Assembly: GCF_030272615.1 (NCBI RefSeq)
Contig: NC_081414.1
Location: forward strand, 825,930,896 to 825,994,895
DNA from: Cryptomeria japonica
Taxonomy: Eukaryota > Streptophyta > Pinopsida > Cupressales > Cupressaceae
Length of the DNA: 64,000 bases
Direction: 5' to 3'
Shown: positions 46,060 through 56,903 of the stretch, piece after piece
Position numbering within the stretch: the first letter of the stretch is position 1
Layout: each line of letters opens with the position of its first letter
Notes under the pieces: generated by a model
The model's database searches: none
Told to the model about the DNA's origin: nothing
Seen by the model: only the letters and a program-made list of their open reading frames with translations
Translations under genes and position numbers: made by a program

Positions 46060-47623
46060 TGTAGACACCTAAAAATGGTCAACGCTTGCGGAATCATACT
46101 TTAACATTTGCGCATTGCCTCATTTTAAGTTTTTGCATTGCATTAACATTTCTCCTATGATTCGTACTTGGTCTTTATCATTTGTGAACATCGAGTCATT
46201 CTTCTACATTCTTCAATCATCTTGCTCTCGAATTTGGTCTTGTCAACAACACTATCCAGTCATGATTTTAATCGATTCTATCTTATTGCATCAATGTGCA
46301 TGCTCATTTGTCATTATTTTGGACATCGTCAATCCTAATTAGGGTTTCGTCCTCCTGTCAATCTTGCGATCAATTTGTCATCGATCGTTGTCCTCTTATC
46401 AATCTTGTCATCTGGTGATCGATTTATCATCAATCCTTCAATCTTGTCGTTTAACGATCGATTTGTCATCGGTCGTTGTCATGTTCGATCTTGTCATTTT
46501 GTGATCAATTCGTCATTGATCGTGGTCATTTTCAATCCTGTCATTTTGTAATCTATTTATCATCAACTCTTGTCATCTTGTTCGATCTTGTCATTTTGCG
46601 ATCGATTTGTCATCGATCGTTGTTTGTCTCAAATATGTCAATTTGGATCAATTTGTCATTGTTCCTCGTCAATTGGCGCATTTATCAATCAAATCATTTA
46701 TCACATTGGTCATTTATCAAATCCAAAATCAAATCATGATCGAGTCAATTATCTTTCATCAAGACCTAATTCGTCTTCTAGGGTTTTGTGATTTCATCAT
46801 TTAACCTTGTGTGTCATTTCTTCCTTTAGGATTAATAAATTGTTTATTTATCCTAAGTCTTCTCATTACAATTAAATGTTCATTTAATTGGCTAATTATT
46901 CCTCTTTGTGAATTAATTAATAAATGACAAATTATTAATTAATTTACCTAATTTCTAATTTCTATCAATTTCTTAATTCCTAATTCCTCATTTCTAATTT
47001 TCTAATTTTCTAAATTCTTAATTTCAATTTCCTCCTATTTCTCTCCTAAATTCATGGAAATAACATGTCAATTTGTCATAATTTGTCATAATTGACAATC
47101 AATCAATTTTGACATAGAAGTTGTCATAATTTGTCATAAATCATCAATCAACAAATTTTGCATAGAAGGTGCATAATTTGTCATAAATTTGTCATAATTG
47201 ACATAATTGATTTGCAATTTCCATTTGAATTGAATCATGCTAATCTTGTCATCTCTCCAATTCCTCTATAAATTGGATGATTTTCTTCAATCAAACCCCT
47301 TAATTTTAAATTGGTAATCAGACTATCGAATTTATGCTTCTAGTACTCTTGATCAAAAATCCTGTCTACTTGCTTTCAATTGTGTGTGTGCACTTGTAGG
47401 TGAGATCCACAACCAAACCATTTGAGGAGGAAAGAAGAACAATGGAGCCGCATGAAGGAGCCTTCAAATCTACTATTGGTTTGCATATGTCTTTAATTTT
47501 GAATGTTTTTATTTCATGTCTCTATTGAGTGTTGTTTAGGATAGATCATTGCAATGAATGCTTTTGTGATTGAGCTATTACGTTTATCTTTGTTTGTGAT
47601 GATTTCCTATTTCCTAATGTATA
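46060..47623 (+). repeat. 3' LTR of element A
   Basis: 1564 bp, the same as the 5' LTR. Its last bases read TGTATA instead of TGTACA, a C-to-T change at the terminal CA. Followed by GACGC (47624-47628). TATA box at 47267-47273. Confidence 0.94.
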
Positions 47624-47628
47624 GACGC

Positions 47629-48336
47629 ATAGTATGATTTTTTGAGTTTGTGTTTTGGAGGGAAAGTGAGCACCAAGATTGAAGACAACTATATACATGT
47701 TTTTCATTTTGAATTTTCATGTTGATGAAGTGGTGAGTGGATTGAGGTTGTAAATTAGAGAAAAGGTGTAGAATAAGCAAAGTGCAGAAGGGTTCCTCAT
47801 GAATCGGTGAAGCCATCACCGAGAAGAGATTGAAGCAGATATAGAACAGATATATATGACAGAAAAGTGTCATCATCAGATCAATGATGTGTTTCTCTTT
47901 AGTAATTGCATCACAGTAAAATCCTTAACCAGGTGGACTTTAACAGGTCCCTTTGTAAAATCCCTTAACCGGGTGACATCTTAAATGATGATCCTAAGTC
48001 CTTTAACAAGGCTACCTCTAATAGGGTAAAGGTTCCAATAGGCCTTGAAGAAAATCCCATAACCAGGTGGCACCTAATAGTGTCTTTGTAATCTCCTAAC
48101 AGGGATGGCTCCTCACTGGGCATACTTAAGAATAGTACAGATTTGTGAGTTTCTACTCACACCATGGTTTTCTCCCAATTGGATTTCCACATGATAAATC
48201 TTAATTGTCATGTGTGTTTAATTTTGTGTGTGCTTGTTTCTTATTAATGCTTCTTATACTGATAAATGGTAAAGTTTGAATAAGAGTTTTGTTTAAGGTT
48301 AAATCTTTAATAAACCGGTACAGTATTGATTCACCT
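47629..48336 (+). repeat. C 5' LTR, piece 3
   Basis: Starts ATAGTATGATTT, matching the C 3' LTR at about 55654, and runs parallel to it through the AACAGGTCCCTTTGTAAAAT region to GATTCACCT. The left edge follows the GACGC duplication of A; the right edge ends at the TCACCT duplicated by G. Confidence 0.92.
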
Positions 48337-49624
48337 GAAGAGGATAAAAGATTAGTGAGGTGGATTAGATAACAAATATGCAAATCAAACATATAATCAC
48401 ATGAAATCCAAAGACATAATTTGAAATGCTCAAAACAAGAATGAAATGCATATACCTCACAAACCAATACCTTCTCCTTCAGATGGAGCTTGATGAAGTG
48501 AAGGCACCCTTGGATGATGCTTCACTTGATGTGGTCTTCTTGCTTGCTTGATGTGGATGGCTCTCCAATGTTGTGCACAATATGAAAGGGATTTTAGGAG
48601 GATGATATGGACAAAATGGTTAAGTGTGGATGAGATATGATTTGGAAATGATAAGGTTGCTTAAGATGATATACTAGGCTCAAAAGGGCAGCATAAGATT
48701 ACTAAACTTGGAGATGATCAATGAAGGGATGGAGTCTTCAATTTATAGGAAGAGGAGAGGAAGAATGGATGGTTGGGATGGATCCAAGATGAAGGGCTAG
48801 GATTGCTTGTGAGCTCACACAAGGTCCAAGAGAGGGTGTGGAGACCAAGAGATATGTCTTAAAGGCATTTCTTGTCTCCACACTCCTCAAGGTGCATTGG
48901 GAAGACTTCCCAAGGTACCTTGAGAAGAGCAAGGTGCATTGTGAAGACATCCCAATGTGCCTTGAGAGGAGAAAGGGATGTGACATTCCTTTAAGAATGG
49001 AGATGAGGAATTAAAAATTCTCCAAAAAGGGATGATCATGGGGATTAGAGGAATAAGAAGGAATTAAAAATTCCTTGGGAGAGGAGATGCCTAGAGGATT
49101 GTGAGATTTTGAAAATCTCACATTCACCTAGGAAAAGAGCATTAAAAGCTAGTGCTTGGATGGAAGGGACAAGGGGTTGACTTTGTGGCAAAATCATGAT
49201 GATTAGCCACTAGCAACTGATTAGGAGGGGATTAGAGGAAGATTTGGGTGGGATAGGATTTGTAGGAGGATTTGACTAGGAGAGAGAATGAGTGGGGGGA
49301 TTAAAATTTAGAAGAATAATGTTAAGTGGGTTTAGGGGATTCTAGAAGACTTTATTAGGTTAATGATAAATTAGAAAGGTGATTTAGAGGAGTTATGTGG
49401 GATAACTAATTAATTGGAATTAATTAGCTAAGAGGAAGATTTGTGAGGATTCAACCTTTAGAAGAATAAAGAAAGGGATTGATTTATTAAATAAATCAGT
49501 TACATACTATAGTGACAATATTAATTTTAATTAATTAATATTGAGGAGAATTTGAATTGACATAATTAATTAATTATGTGAGGGAATTAAAAATAATTAA
49601 AATAATTAATTTTAAGTGTCTAGA
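48337..49624. mobile_element. element G: unidentified 1.29-kb insertion, perhaps a solo LTR
   Basis: Absent from the C 3' LTR, where the site is GATTCACCCCC (about 56357-56367). Flanked by TCACCT at 48331-48336 and 49625-49630. If the duplication is only TCACC, the insert starts TG (48336) and ends GA (49624), which would be a damaged TG...CA LTR. No coding motif; a TTTATAGG near 48741 could be a TATA element. Purine-rich in its second half (many GGATT and GAGG words). Family not recognised. Confidence 0.7.
48888..48964. repeat. two tandem 35-nt imperfect hairpins in G
   Basis: 48888-48922 folds as CAAGGTGCATTGGGAAG against CTTCCCAAGGTACCTTG (two mismatches in 17). 48930-48964 is a diverged second copy with the same start CAAGGTGCATTG. 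The period is 42 bp. Confidence 0.8.
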
Positions 49625-49630
49625 TCACCT

Positions 49631-49660
49631 CCCCCTCTCAATCACCAGTTAATATTAACA
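49631..49660 (+). repeat. C 5' LTR, piece 4 (inner end)
   Basis: CCCCTCTCAATCACCAG followed by TTAATATTAACA, matching the end of the C 3' LTR at 56394. Ends in CA directly before the primer site. Confidence 0.88.
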
Positions 49661-49662
49661 AT

Positions 49663-49674
49663 TGGTATAAGAGC
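49663..49674 (+). other. primer-binding site of element C
   Basis: TGGTATAAGAGC, one base off the common TGGTATCAGAGC initiator-Met-tRNA site, two bases inside the LTR. Confidence 0.85.
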
Positions 49675-49718
49675 ATGAGGTCCTCTAAAGAAAAGTTTGA
49701 TAGCTTGAGGAAAATATC

Positions 49719-51105
49719 ATGGAAGAATACCAATATCAGAAGCAGCTTGATGAAGCTAATGAGATGATTGCTCAGCTGAAGGAGAGACTGAAAAAATCAC
49801 TTGCTAAAAGGAAGGAACTTGCTCTAAAACTTAACGAAAGTCAGGATATCATAGATCAACTCTCTTATCAGAGTGGATCTGAAGAAGAAGAAGAGGCAGT
49901 CTCAGAGCTGATGGAAAAGAATGAGAAGATGGCTGAAAAAATCACAAATCTAAAAAGAGAGCATGAAAGTCAGGCCTTGAGAATGACTGAAGTAATAGAG
50001 GCTAGCATGATAGCAGAAGAAAGAAAGAGAAATGCAAATGAAGCACTATGAAAAGATGAAAGAGCTAAAAGGCTTTCTAAGGAAGCCTTAAGAGAAAAAG
50101 ATGCAATCATCATTGAAAAGGATGAAGAAATTTGAATTCTTACTCAAGAAAATACAGTTATGTATGAGCATCTGCATGGCAAAACAAAGTAAAATGAGAA
50201 GATGATGGTGATTGAAAAAATCAAAAATGAGTTGAAAGCTGCAGATGAGAGAAATGAAAATATGAGAAATTTTAATGATATCTCTGAGAAGATAGATGGT
50301 CAATTAAAAGCTCAAAGGAGAACAAAGGAGACAACCGGTCTTGGTTACTCTGGTACAGGTCCAATGGAAACTAGAGAACCATCTAATACCAAGAGGATGA
50401 AGGATGATAAAAGGAACAAATTAGGAATGAAAAGTATGCAATTTTCTAAATCCTCTTGCAACTATTGTGGTAAACTAGGTCATAAGTCTGATGTCTGTAG
50501 AAATCGACCGGTCAGTCACAAGATGCCATTTACCTTTGATGGTTATTGTCATAACTATCACAAGTATGGACACACTGCTTATGAGTGTAGACCTTGATCA
50601 AGTAGCATGTCCAGTAGAAGAAACTTTAATGGATATTGTTTCACGTGTAATAAATATGGACACAAAGCTGAAGAATGCATGTTCAAGAAAAATGCATCAA
50701 GATCTCCATCCAAACCAATTAGCCCTAACAAAAAGGATAATCAACTCAATTCCACTTGTTCTACTTGTGGCAACTTTGGTCATGTTGCGGCAAATTGCAG
50801 GATGAGAATGGGTCAGAGAAATAATGTAGGACCATGGAAGACAACTAGTATGGCATGTTTCAACTACCATAAGATTGATCATTTGGCCAGAGAGTGCAGG
50901 AACCGATCCTACAATCGGTCTGAAGATAGAAACCAGTTTAGCAAGAAGAAAGGGACAAATGATTTGAAAGGAAAGAAGACAGTTGAAGAGGTGAAGAATG
51001 AACTGAAAAGGATGTGGACTAAAAAGGAAGAAATAAAATAAGAAGAGAAGAAGTTTGAAACTAAGTCATCATCCATCGATGATGATAGTTCTTCTTCAAA
51101 CTAAG
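49719..51105 (+). pseudogene. C Gag-like coiled-coil protein with five zinc knuckles
   Basis: One frame of about 462 codons from ATG 49719, with stops at 50049 (TGA), 50132 (TGA), 50190 (TAA), 50595 (TGA) and 51039 (TAA). The N-terminal 190 residues are heptad-like coiled coil rich in Glu and Lys (MEEYQYQKQLDEANEMIAQL). Then five CCHC knuckles in about 150 residues: CNYCGKLGHKSDVC, CHNYHKYGHTAYEC, CFTCNKYGHKAEEC, CSTCGNFGHVAANC, CFNYHKIDHLAREC. Numbers 2 and 5 have Tyr for the second Cys; number 5 also has Asp for Gly. No capsid domain that I recognise. Probably an RNA-binding packaging protein. The leader before the ATG is only about 45 nt. Confidence 0.85.
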
Positions 51106-51563
51106 AAAACCGATGCTCAGGGGGAGCACTTATTGAAAAAACATGGCTGATTCCCCATTACCAAAGGTAATTCTTATTTGCATTACCTAGATGAGTTGAC
51201 ATATTGTTTGTAATTCTTCATTAGTGAATTGTTAAGAATATAAGTGTTAAAGGTTGTATTGTTACCAGTAGGGAAGTTACACTCGTAAATTATTAAATGT
51301 TACCATTTGAGGTTGTACAACTTAACTGTTGTAAAATCATATTGAACAACTTAACTTATAAATAAGGAAATAAAAGCTCATTTTTTTTACCTTGCTTTAA
51401 TCTGTGCATTCGAGAGCTCCTGGTGTGATCAAAGTCTTTTTAAATCTATCAAGTGCACTACGTGTAATGTTAGTTTGGAGATCAAGCAGTGAAGCTTTGG
51501 TGATCGAAAGGTCTAGTAGAAATGGTAGAGGAAACTAATCTATGAATTTTGTTCTAATGCATC
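51106..51563 (+). promoter_or_regulatory. spacer between C ORFs with internal promoter-like sequence
   Basis: Non-coding. A CTCAGGGGGAGCAC purine block at 51116-51129 looks like a polypurine tract. TATAAATA at 51357-51364 in an ACTTATAAATAAGG context lies 200 bp before the next ATG. This suggests a separate transcript for ORF2 (inference only). Confidence 0.45.
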
Positions 51564-54500
51564 ATGGCAGCTTCCGTGTTGACCCCTGTGTTGGTTGAGG
51601 TTGTTAAGGAACCACAACTTGAGTTTAACCTACATCCTATGAATGTCAGAGAAGTCGATAAAACCGGTGCTCAATCATCTGTGCCCTCTGATGTGTTACT
51701 TATTAAAGATGTTTGTTCCTTCATCCACTGCAAGCTTGAAGAACTTGGAGACAAATTCATTCAAGATGAATTCAAAGGATTCTGTGACAATGGTCTATTG
51801 AAGGCAGAGCGTATGCATCTCAAGACCTAAGGTTTGTTGTATGTTAATATTCCAAACCAATTCCATGCTGATTAGATCAGATATGTGCTAAGCAGAGTAC
51901 ATGACTAGTTTCTATGGTAGGAAACTGAAGCTCCAATCAAAATCCCAAAGGGTGTCATCCAAAGAGTAATAGGGTTCAACAAAACAGGCAGAGAACTAAC
52001 CCTAAGAACAAAATTATCCAATGAGGTAACTCGGTTGAATCAATCCTGTTATGACAAGAGAGAAATGATAGTTAGTCACATTGAGGATGCAAAAGTAAGG
52101 TTTGCATCTGTAGTAATAGCTTATAGAGTGTACCATTCAAGCCACATGAACAGTGTGTTGAGCGGTGCTATCCATGTTGCTCATCGGGATCATCAAAGAG
52201 GATGCAACATACGACATTTGTGAGATAATAATAAGTCAATTCCTGGTGAACATGGATCGAATTAAGAAGGAAAAAAAGCAATTATGAAAGTATTGTTCAA
52301 TACTGGTATGTATCTTCTTCTATGTGCAAAATTTCTTTCCTGGTAAGGGCAATGTAGTGTGGTCAATTGATAGACCTATATCACATTTCAGATAGGTGAA
52401 ATTATTAGAGACTTAGGTGATAAATTTAGAGAGACAATGTGGGGTTACTTTAAAGAATTCCAAACTAGAATGCATCAAAGAGAAAGAATCACGACCGGTA
52501 TAGTTCAAAAATACAAGGATATTATTTGCTTTCTTGTTGATAATGATTGTTGCATCATTCAAGAGATCGAACATAGAACTTTCTAGGTACCCGCTATGAG
52601 TTATGAGATCAATGCAGACATTGCCAAAATATATGCAAATATGTTACTGTCCAAACTGGTAGACATAAAAGATAAGAGATTTGGAACTTATGAGGAGGCA
52701 AGCTACAAAATTAAGAAGGAACTCAAAGAGCTTATCATTCAAAAGAAAGTTAGGAAAATAATTGACGCCTTAGACAAGAAATATGGAGATGAAGCATCCA
52801 GTGCCACTGCTTCCACAGGTACAAGTGAGAAAATAGGGGCAAAATCAAACAAAAATGAAGAGCAAACAGATGAAAAGAAGAAAATGTCCAAGAGTAGATC
52901 CAAGGGTGCTGCATCCAACAAACCGACAACATATATGAAAGAAAAGGACTCAGACACTCCTACATCTTCCCAAGGTAGAAGTGGACTGGTAGGAGTCACA
53001 TATGCAAGAAAGAAAAAGAGTGAAAAGTCAATCGACACAAAGGCTAAGAAGAAGCCCAAGAAAGATGAAAAGGAGGATGATAACTCTAACACCCAATCTG
53101 ATGTGGTATTTAAATAAGTTAGAAGAAGTGGTAGAAATGTAGCTCAAACTATTGATGAATTGGTTCATGGGATGAAAGAGTATGGATGCTTAGCTGGTAT
53201 TGGGAAAAAGTATCCTCTCTATAATGAGGAAGACAAAATAAAAAATGAAGATGCACTCATCTAGAACCTACATAATTTCTACAAAACCCCCAGTGAACTA
53301 CAATGTTTAATTGCATCAGATTTACAAAATCTCATTGAAGGGAGATGGAAAACTGCCTTGGCAATTGAAAAAGGACACTGAATAAAGGCACTCATGGAAG
53401 TGCAACATGAATTGGATTATAATCAGGAAACTTTAGTGGCTGAAGCATGTATACAATGTTTCAAAATAAGGAACATAATAGGGAGAGTGGCCATAGGATA
53501 CATTCAAGGTGTGCATGATGAGGGCGTTGACATGTGGAAAACAATTTTGAGCCATCAAAAGGAAGCTAAGGAGGAAATAGAAAAAGAAGTGAAACAAGGA
53601 CAAGAAACAACTACTCAAGAAAAGAGAAAAGGAAACGACAAGGACACCACTAATGGGTTTGATGAAATTTTCGTTGAAGATATCATAGGTGATGTTGTGT
53701 TAGATATTCCTAATCTGACAAAGGATGTAGAGCCACCAGTTGAGAAAAAATCAACTGTTGAAACCATTGATATTGATGATACACCAGTAAAGAGATCCAA
53801 TCAAACCAAACATCTAGCAGATGATGGAGTTACAATTGAGGACATTCCTTATGAGGAAAACCTCAAAGGAATTCGGTGACAATAGATATTCCCACATCAC
53901 ATTCTACTGGCAATGAACTTCAGTTGCTTGAAAAAGGTGCAGAGGGAGAAATCCCCAAGATGATAGACTCATCAATACCATCTGTTGCTGAAACAGAGGA
54001 GAAGGAACAAGAAAAGAAGGAAGCAGAAAAGAAGAACGACAAGTTGAAGGAAATGGGAACAACTGGTATTAGTCTAGGGGAGACCAAGGAAATGGAACAA
54101 GAGAAAAAGATAGAAGATTCTTCATTTGGTCAACCTAAAGGTGGTCTAAAATCATAGGTGGTAAAGAGGAAGTTAGATTTAGAAAAGGAAACTAAGAAAA
54201 AAAAACCTAAACTCCCCATCTTAGCCAGCTTTGAGGTAGAAGCTGAAGAAGAAGAAGAAGAAATAGAGGAGGAAGAAGGGGAAGACTCAGTAATTGATAT
54301 CAAGAAGATGAACCCCAAACAATTAATAAAAGTTTCAGAGAAATTAAGAATTCAAGATGAAAAGGCTAAACTTAAAGCAAAGAAAAAGAAGGCAATAATT
54401 CTTAATACTACAAAGATAATCTTATTTGATCTCATTCATAATATTGATGTTGATGAGATTGCACCTATCATCGATCAATTGGGCACTCTTGTCAAAGAAA

Positions 54501-55086
54501 TGGTTCAGAGGCAACCAATCTGGAGAAGGTTGCAGCAAGGCAGTATGAAACCAGAAGAGGTGTGCACTTAATGGAACACATATCAGTTGAAAAAATTTCT
54601 CTCTCTACCAGCACTGAAGAGCTGAAATCAATCTTAAAGGAAGTTGGCCAATTATTGGTCAGATTCTCAAAATTCCCTGATTTCATCAAAGATCTTGAAG
54701 TCAAAAGAGTAAAGAGTCAACAGGAAATTCAAGATCTATTGGGCTCATTTGATCCTCTTACAAGCTCAGTACAAACTTTCAGTGGAAAAGTCAAACAATT
54801 GACTCATGAAATCAACTCGCTAAAAGAGGAACAAGACAAACGATCTCTAAATCTACTAGAGATACAATGCTATCTTGCCCCTTTCATTGACTTATTACAA
54901 GGCAATGTGAAGCAAGAAGAAGGTCTCATCAGTAGATCTAATTTCAAGACAGTGGATGACATGGAAGATTTGGTCACACACCTGTATGGAAAAATCATCA
55001 CCATGAAACAAGTAAAGCCTACATGGGAATCTTCTTTAGAGGTTACTAAGGTCAATTTCAAAGAAATTTTTGACTTACTCTCATAA
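51564..55086 (+). pseudogene. C ORF2: unidentified Lys/Glu-rich coiled-coil protein, decayed
   Basis: From ATG 51564 (MAASVLTPVLVEVV) to TAA 55084-55086, about 1170 codons, in phase 51564-53879, then shifted near 53875 and again near 54560, with many stops (dense at 51828-52600). Longest surviving pieces: 52596-53117, 53394-53879, 54158-54571, 54562-55086. Composition changes along the protein: an N-terminal part with mixed hydrophobic residues, basic KKKSEKSIDTKAKKKPKK-type stretches near 53020-53090, acidic EAEEEEEEIEEEEGED near 54230-54290, then a Leu-heptad coiled coil. I see no polymerase, integrase or zinc motif and no signal peptide. It sits where envelope-like or additional ORFs lie in some plant elements; function unknown. 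Confidence 0.7.
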
Positions 55087-55290
55087 ATTATTTTGTATAC
55101 TTGGATTCCTTTATTATTTGTCATTGTTGTAAAAAAGTGGAGAATGAATGTATAAAGGATTGTACATATGAGAAGGCAGAGATCCATCGGTAGAGGCAGA
55201 GAAGGTAGAGAACAGGGGGAGAACCGGAATAGGGGGAGATCTAGTCCAATCCAGTCTAGATCTTTTACCACCAATGCTAAAGGGGGAGAT
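55087..55290 (+). other. C 3' untranslated region with repeated polypurine tracts
   Basis: TAAAGGGGGAGAT at 55278-55290 directly precedes the 3' LTR and is the likely polypurine tract. AACAGGGGGAGAA (55211-55223) and ATAGGGGGAGAT (55229-55240) are near copies upstream. Confidence 0.8.
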
Positions 55291-56394
55291 TGTTGGCATC
55301 ATGAAGTTTGTAGTACTTAAGAAGTTGTCATTGATGGCAATACCAGTTTAGATGTCATCATAGCCGATTGGAAAAGGGTTATAGTGGATTGGTAAGGAAC
55401 AGAGGACTAAAGACTTCCATCAGTGAGAAGAGACTGATTTACAGGAAGCAACCGGTAGATTAAGCTGAGTAAAGAGGTTCACCAATATAAAGAAAACAAA
55501 CAATAGTAGATCACAATGGTGAAATGTATATTTTTTCAAATTAGAAAGTGCTCGTTGAAGTCATAGTGATTGTTAGAGAACTGATGAGATTTGTGGCATG
55601 AATGGCTAGTCCCACTGATATAATCAGTGAGATTTGAGGAACGAACAAATTGTCATATAGTATGATTTTTGAGTTCGTGTTCTGGAGGGAAAGTGAGTGC
55701 CAAGATTGAAGAAAGCTATATACATGTTTTTCATTTTGAATTTGCATGTTGATGAAGTGGTGAGTGGATTGAGGTTGTAAGTTAGAGAAAAGGTGCAACA
55801 TAAGCAAAGTGTAGAAGAGTTTATCATGAATCGTTGAAGCCATCACCGAGCAGAGATTGAAGTAGATATAGAACAAATCTATATGACAGAAAAGTGTCAT
55901 CATCAGATCAATGACTTGTTGCTCTTTAATAATTACACCATAGTAAAATCCCTTAACCAGGTGGACTTTAATAGGTCCCTTTGTAAAATTCATTAACTGG
56001 GTGACATATTAAATGATGATCCTAAGTCCTTTAAGAAAGCTACCTCTAACAGGGTAAAGGTTCTAACAGGCCTTGAAGAAAATCCCTTAACCAGGTGGCA
56101 CCTAATAGTGTCTTTGTAATCTCCTAATAGGGATGGCTCCTCACCAGGCATACTTAAGAATAGTGCAGATTTTTTGAGTTTCTACTCACACCGTGGTTTT
56201 CTCCCAATTGGGTTTCCACGTGATAAATCTTGATTGTCATGTGTGTTTAATTTTGTGTGTGCATGTTACTTATTAATGCTGCTTATATTGATAAATGGTA
56301 AAGTTTGAATAAGAGTTTTGTTTAAGGTTAAATCTTTAATAAACCGATATAGTGCTGATTCACCCCCTCTCTCAGTCTTCGGTTAATATTAACA
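55291..56394 (+). repeat. 3' LTR of element C (uninterrupted)
   Basis: 1104 bp, TGTTGGCATC...TTAATATTAACA. It is the empty-site reference for F (at ATGGC, 55334-55338), A (near 55650) and G (near 56360). Contains several CCTTAACCAGGTGG-type short repeats (55940-56120). Confidence 0.93.
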
Positions 56395-56881
56395 ACTGCA
56401 ATCCTGCAACCACCACTAAAACACAATACACTATATATACAATATATATACATCATAATAAACAAGCAAGTGAAAAGAGAATCACAACACCATATCATGC
56501 TCTCAATGAGTGATAAGGCATCGTCCCGTCCATGAAGATAGTTACACAAGAACAACATCAATGATGCATCACATGAAACCATAGCCATGAAATAGGGGTT
56601 ATAACTATCACAACCTCATAAATCATATAGTCCACATAAGAATGTCAAGTGCATATAATCCATCCATTATAATTCCATCCATCAACTAATCCAAAATATG
56701 TCATTAATCATATGAGTCATCCAACACCATGTGTCATATCAAATTCCCATCATCATCAATAAGCATCTAGAGTCGAAATAAGATCATAAGTGTTGATCGA
56801 ATTTAATCAAAATATCAACCATGAGTCTAAATTGGTCTATCGAAGCATAAATCAAAATGTGATTCTAGGAGGGATACTACA
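56395..56881 (-). repeat. 3' LTR of D, proximal 487 bp
   Basis: On the minus strand starts TGTAGTATCCCTCC at 56881, immediately after a polypurine tract. No coding signal. Broken at 56395 by C, probably resuming at 5701. Confidence 0.72.
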
Positions 56882-56897
56882 TCCTCTCCTCCTTTGC
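56882..56897 (-). other. polypurine tract of D
   Basis: Minus strand GCAAAGGAGGAGAGGA, directly before the LTR start TGTAG. Confidence 0.8.
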
Positions 56898-56903
56898 CTA
56901 GGC

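Larger units (their letters stand above)
13964..47623 (+). mobile_element. element A: Tat-lineage Ty3/gypsy retrotransposon with antisense gene, interrupted by B
   Basis: LTRs of 1564 bp each (13964-15527, 46060-47623), flanked by GACGC at 13959-13963 and 47624-47628. Internal order on the plus strand: primer sequence, long leader (15528-16799 and 32584-33380, split by B), gag, pol, a long 3' region carrying an antisense plant-mobile-domain gene, and a polypurine tract. Two RNase H domains in pol identify the Tat lineage. Own length without B is about 17.9 kb. LTR pair differs at about 20 sites by eye. Gag has stops and a frameshift and pol has eight TGA codons, so it is not autonomous now. 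Confidence 0.94.
5702..56394 (+). mobile_element. element C: non-autonomous LTR retrotransposon split by nested insertions
   Basis: Own sequence: 5' LTR in four pieces (5702-5749, 13645-13963, 47629-48336, 49631-49660), internal region 49661-55290, 3' LTR 55291-56394. The pieces sum to 1105 bp against 1104 bp for the 3' LTR. Without its insertions the element is about 7.8 kb. It has a primer site resembling initiator Met tRNA, polypurine tracts, a Gag-like ORF with five zinc knuckles and a second long degraded ORF. No protease, reverse transcriptase or integrase is visible, so it must have moved in trans. The primer site and TGTTGGCATC start fit a copia-type partner (inference). Flanks ACTTGC and ACTGC are a probable target duplication. 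Confidence 0.88.

Noticed and set aside
47607-47876. Minus-strand frames sharing a sequence at 47607 and 55541
   Set aside because: The similarity is because both lie in copies of the C LTR; no coding motif.
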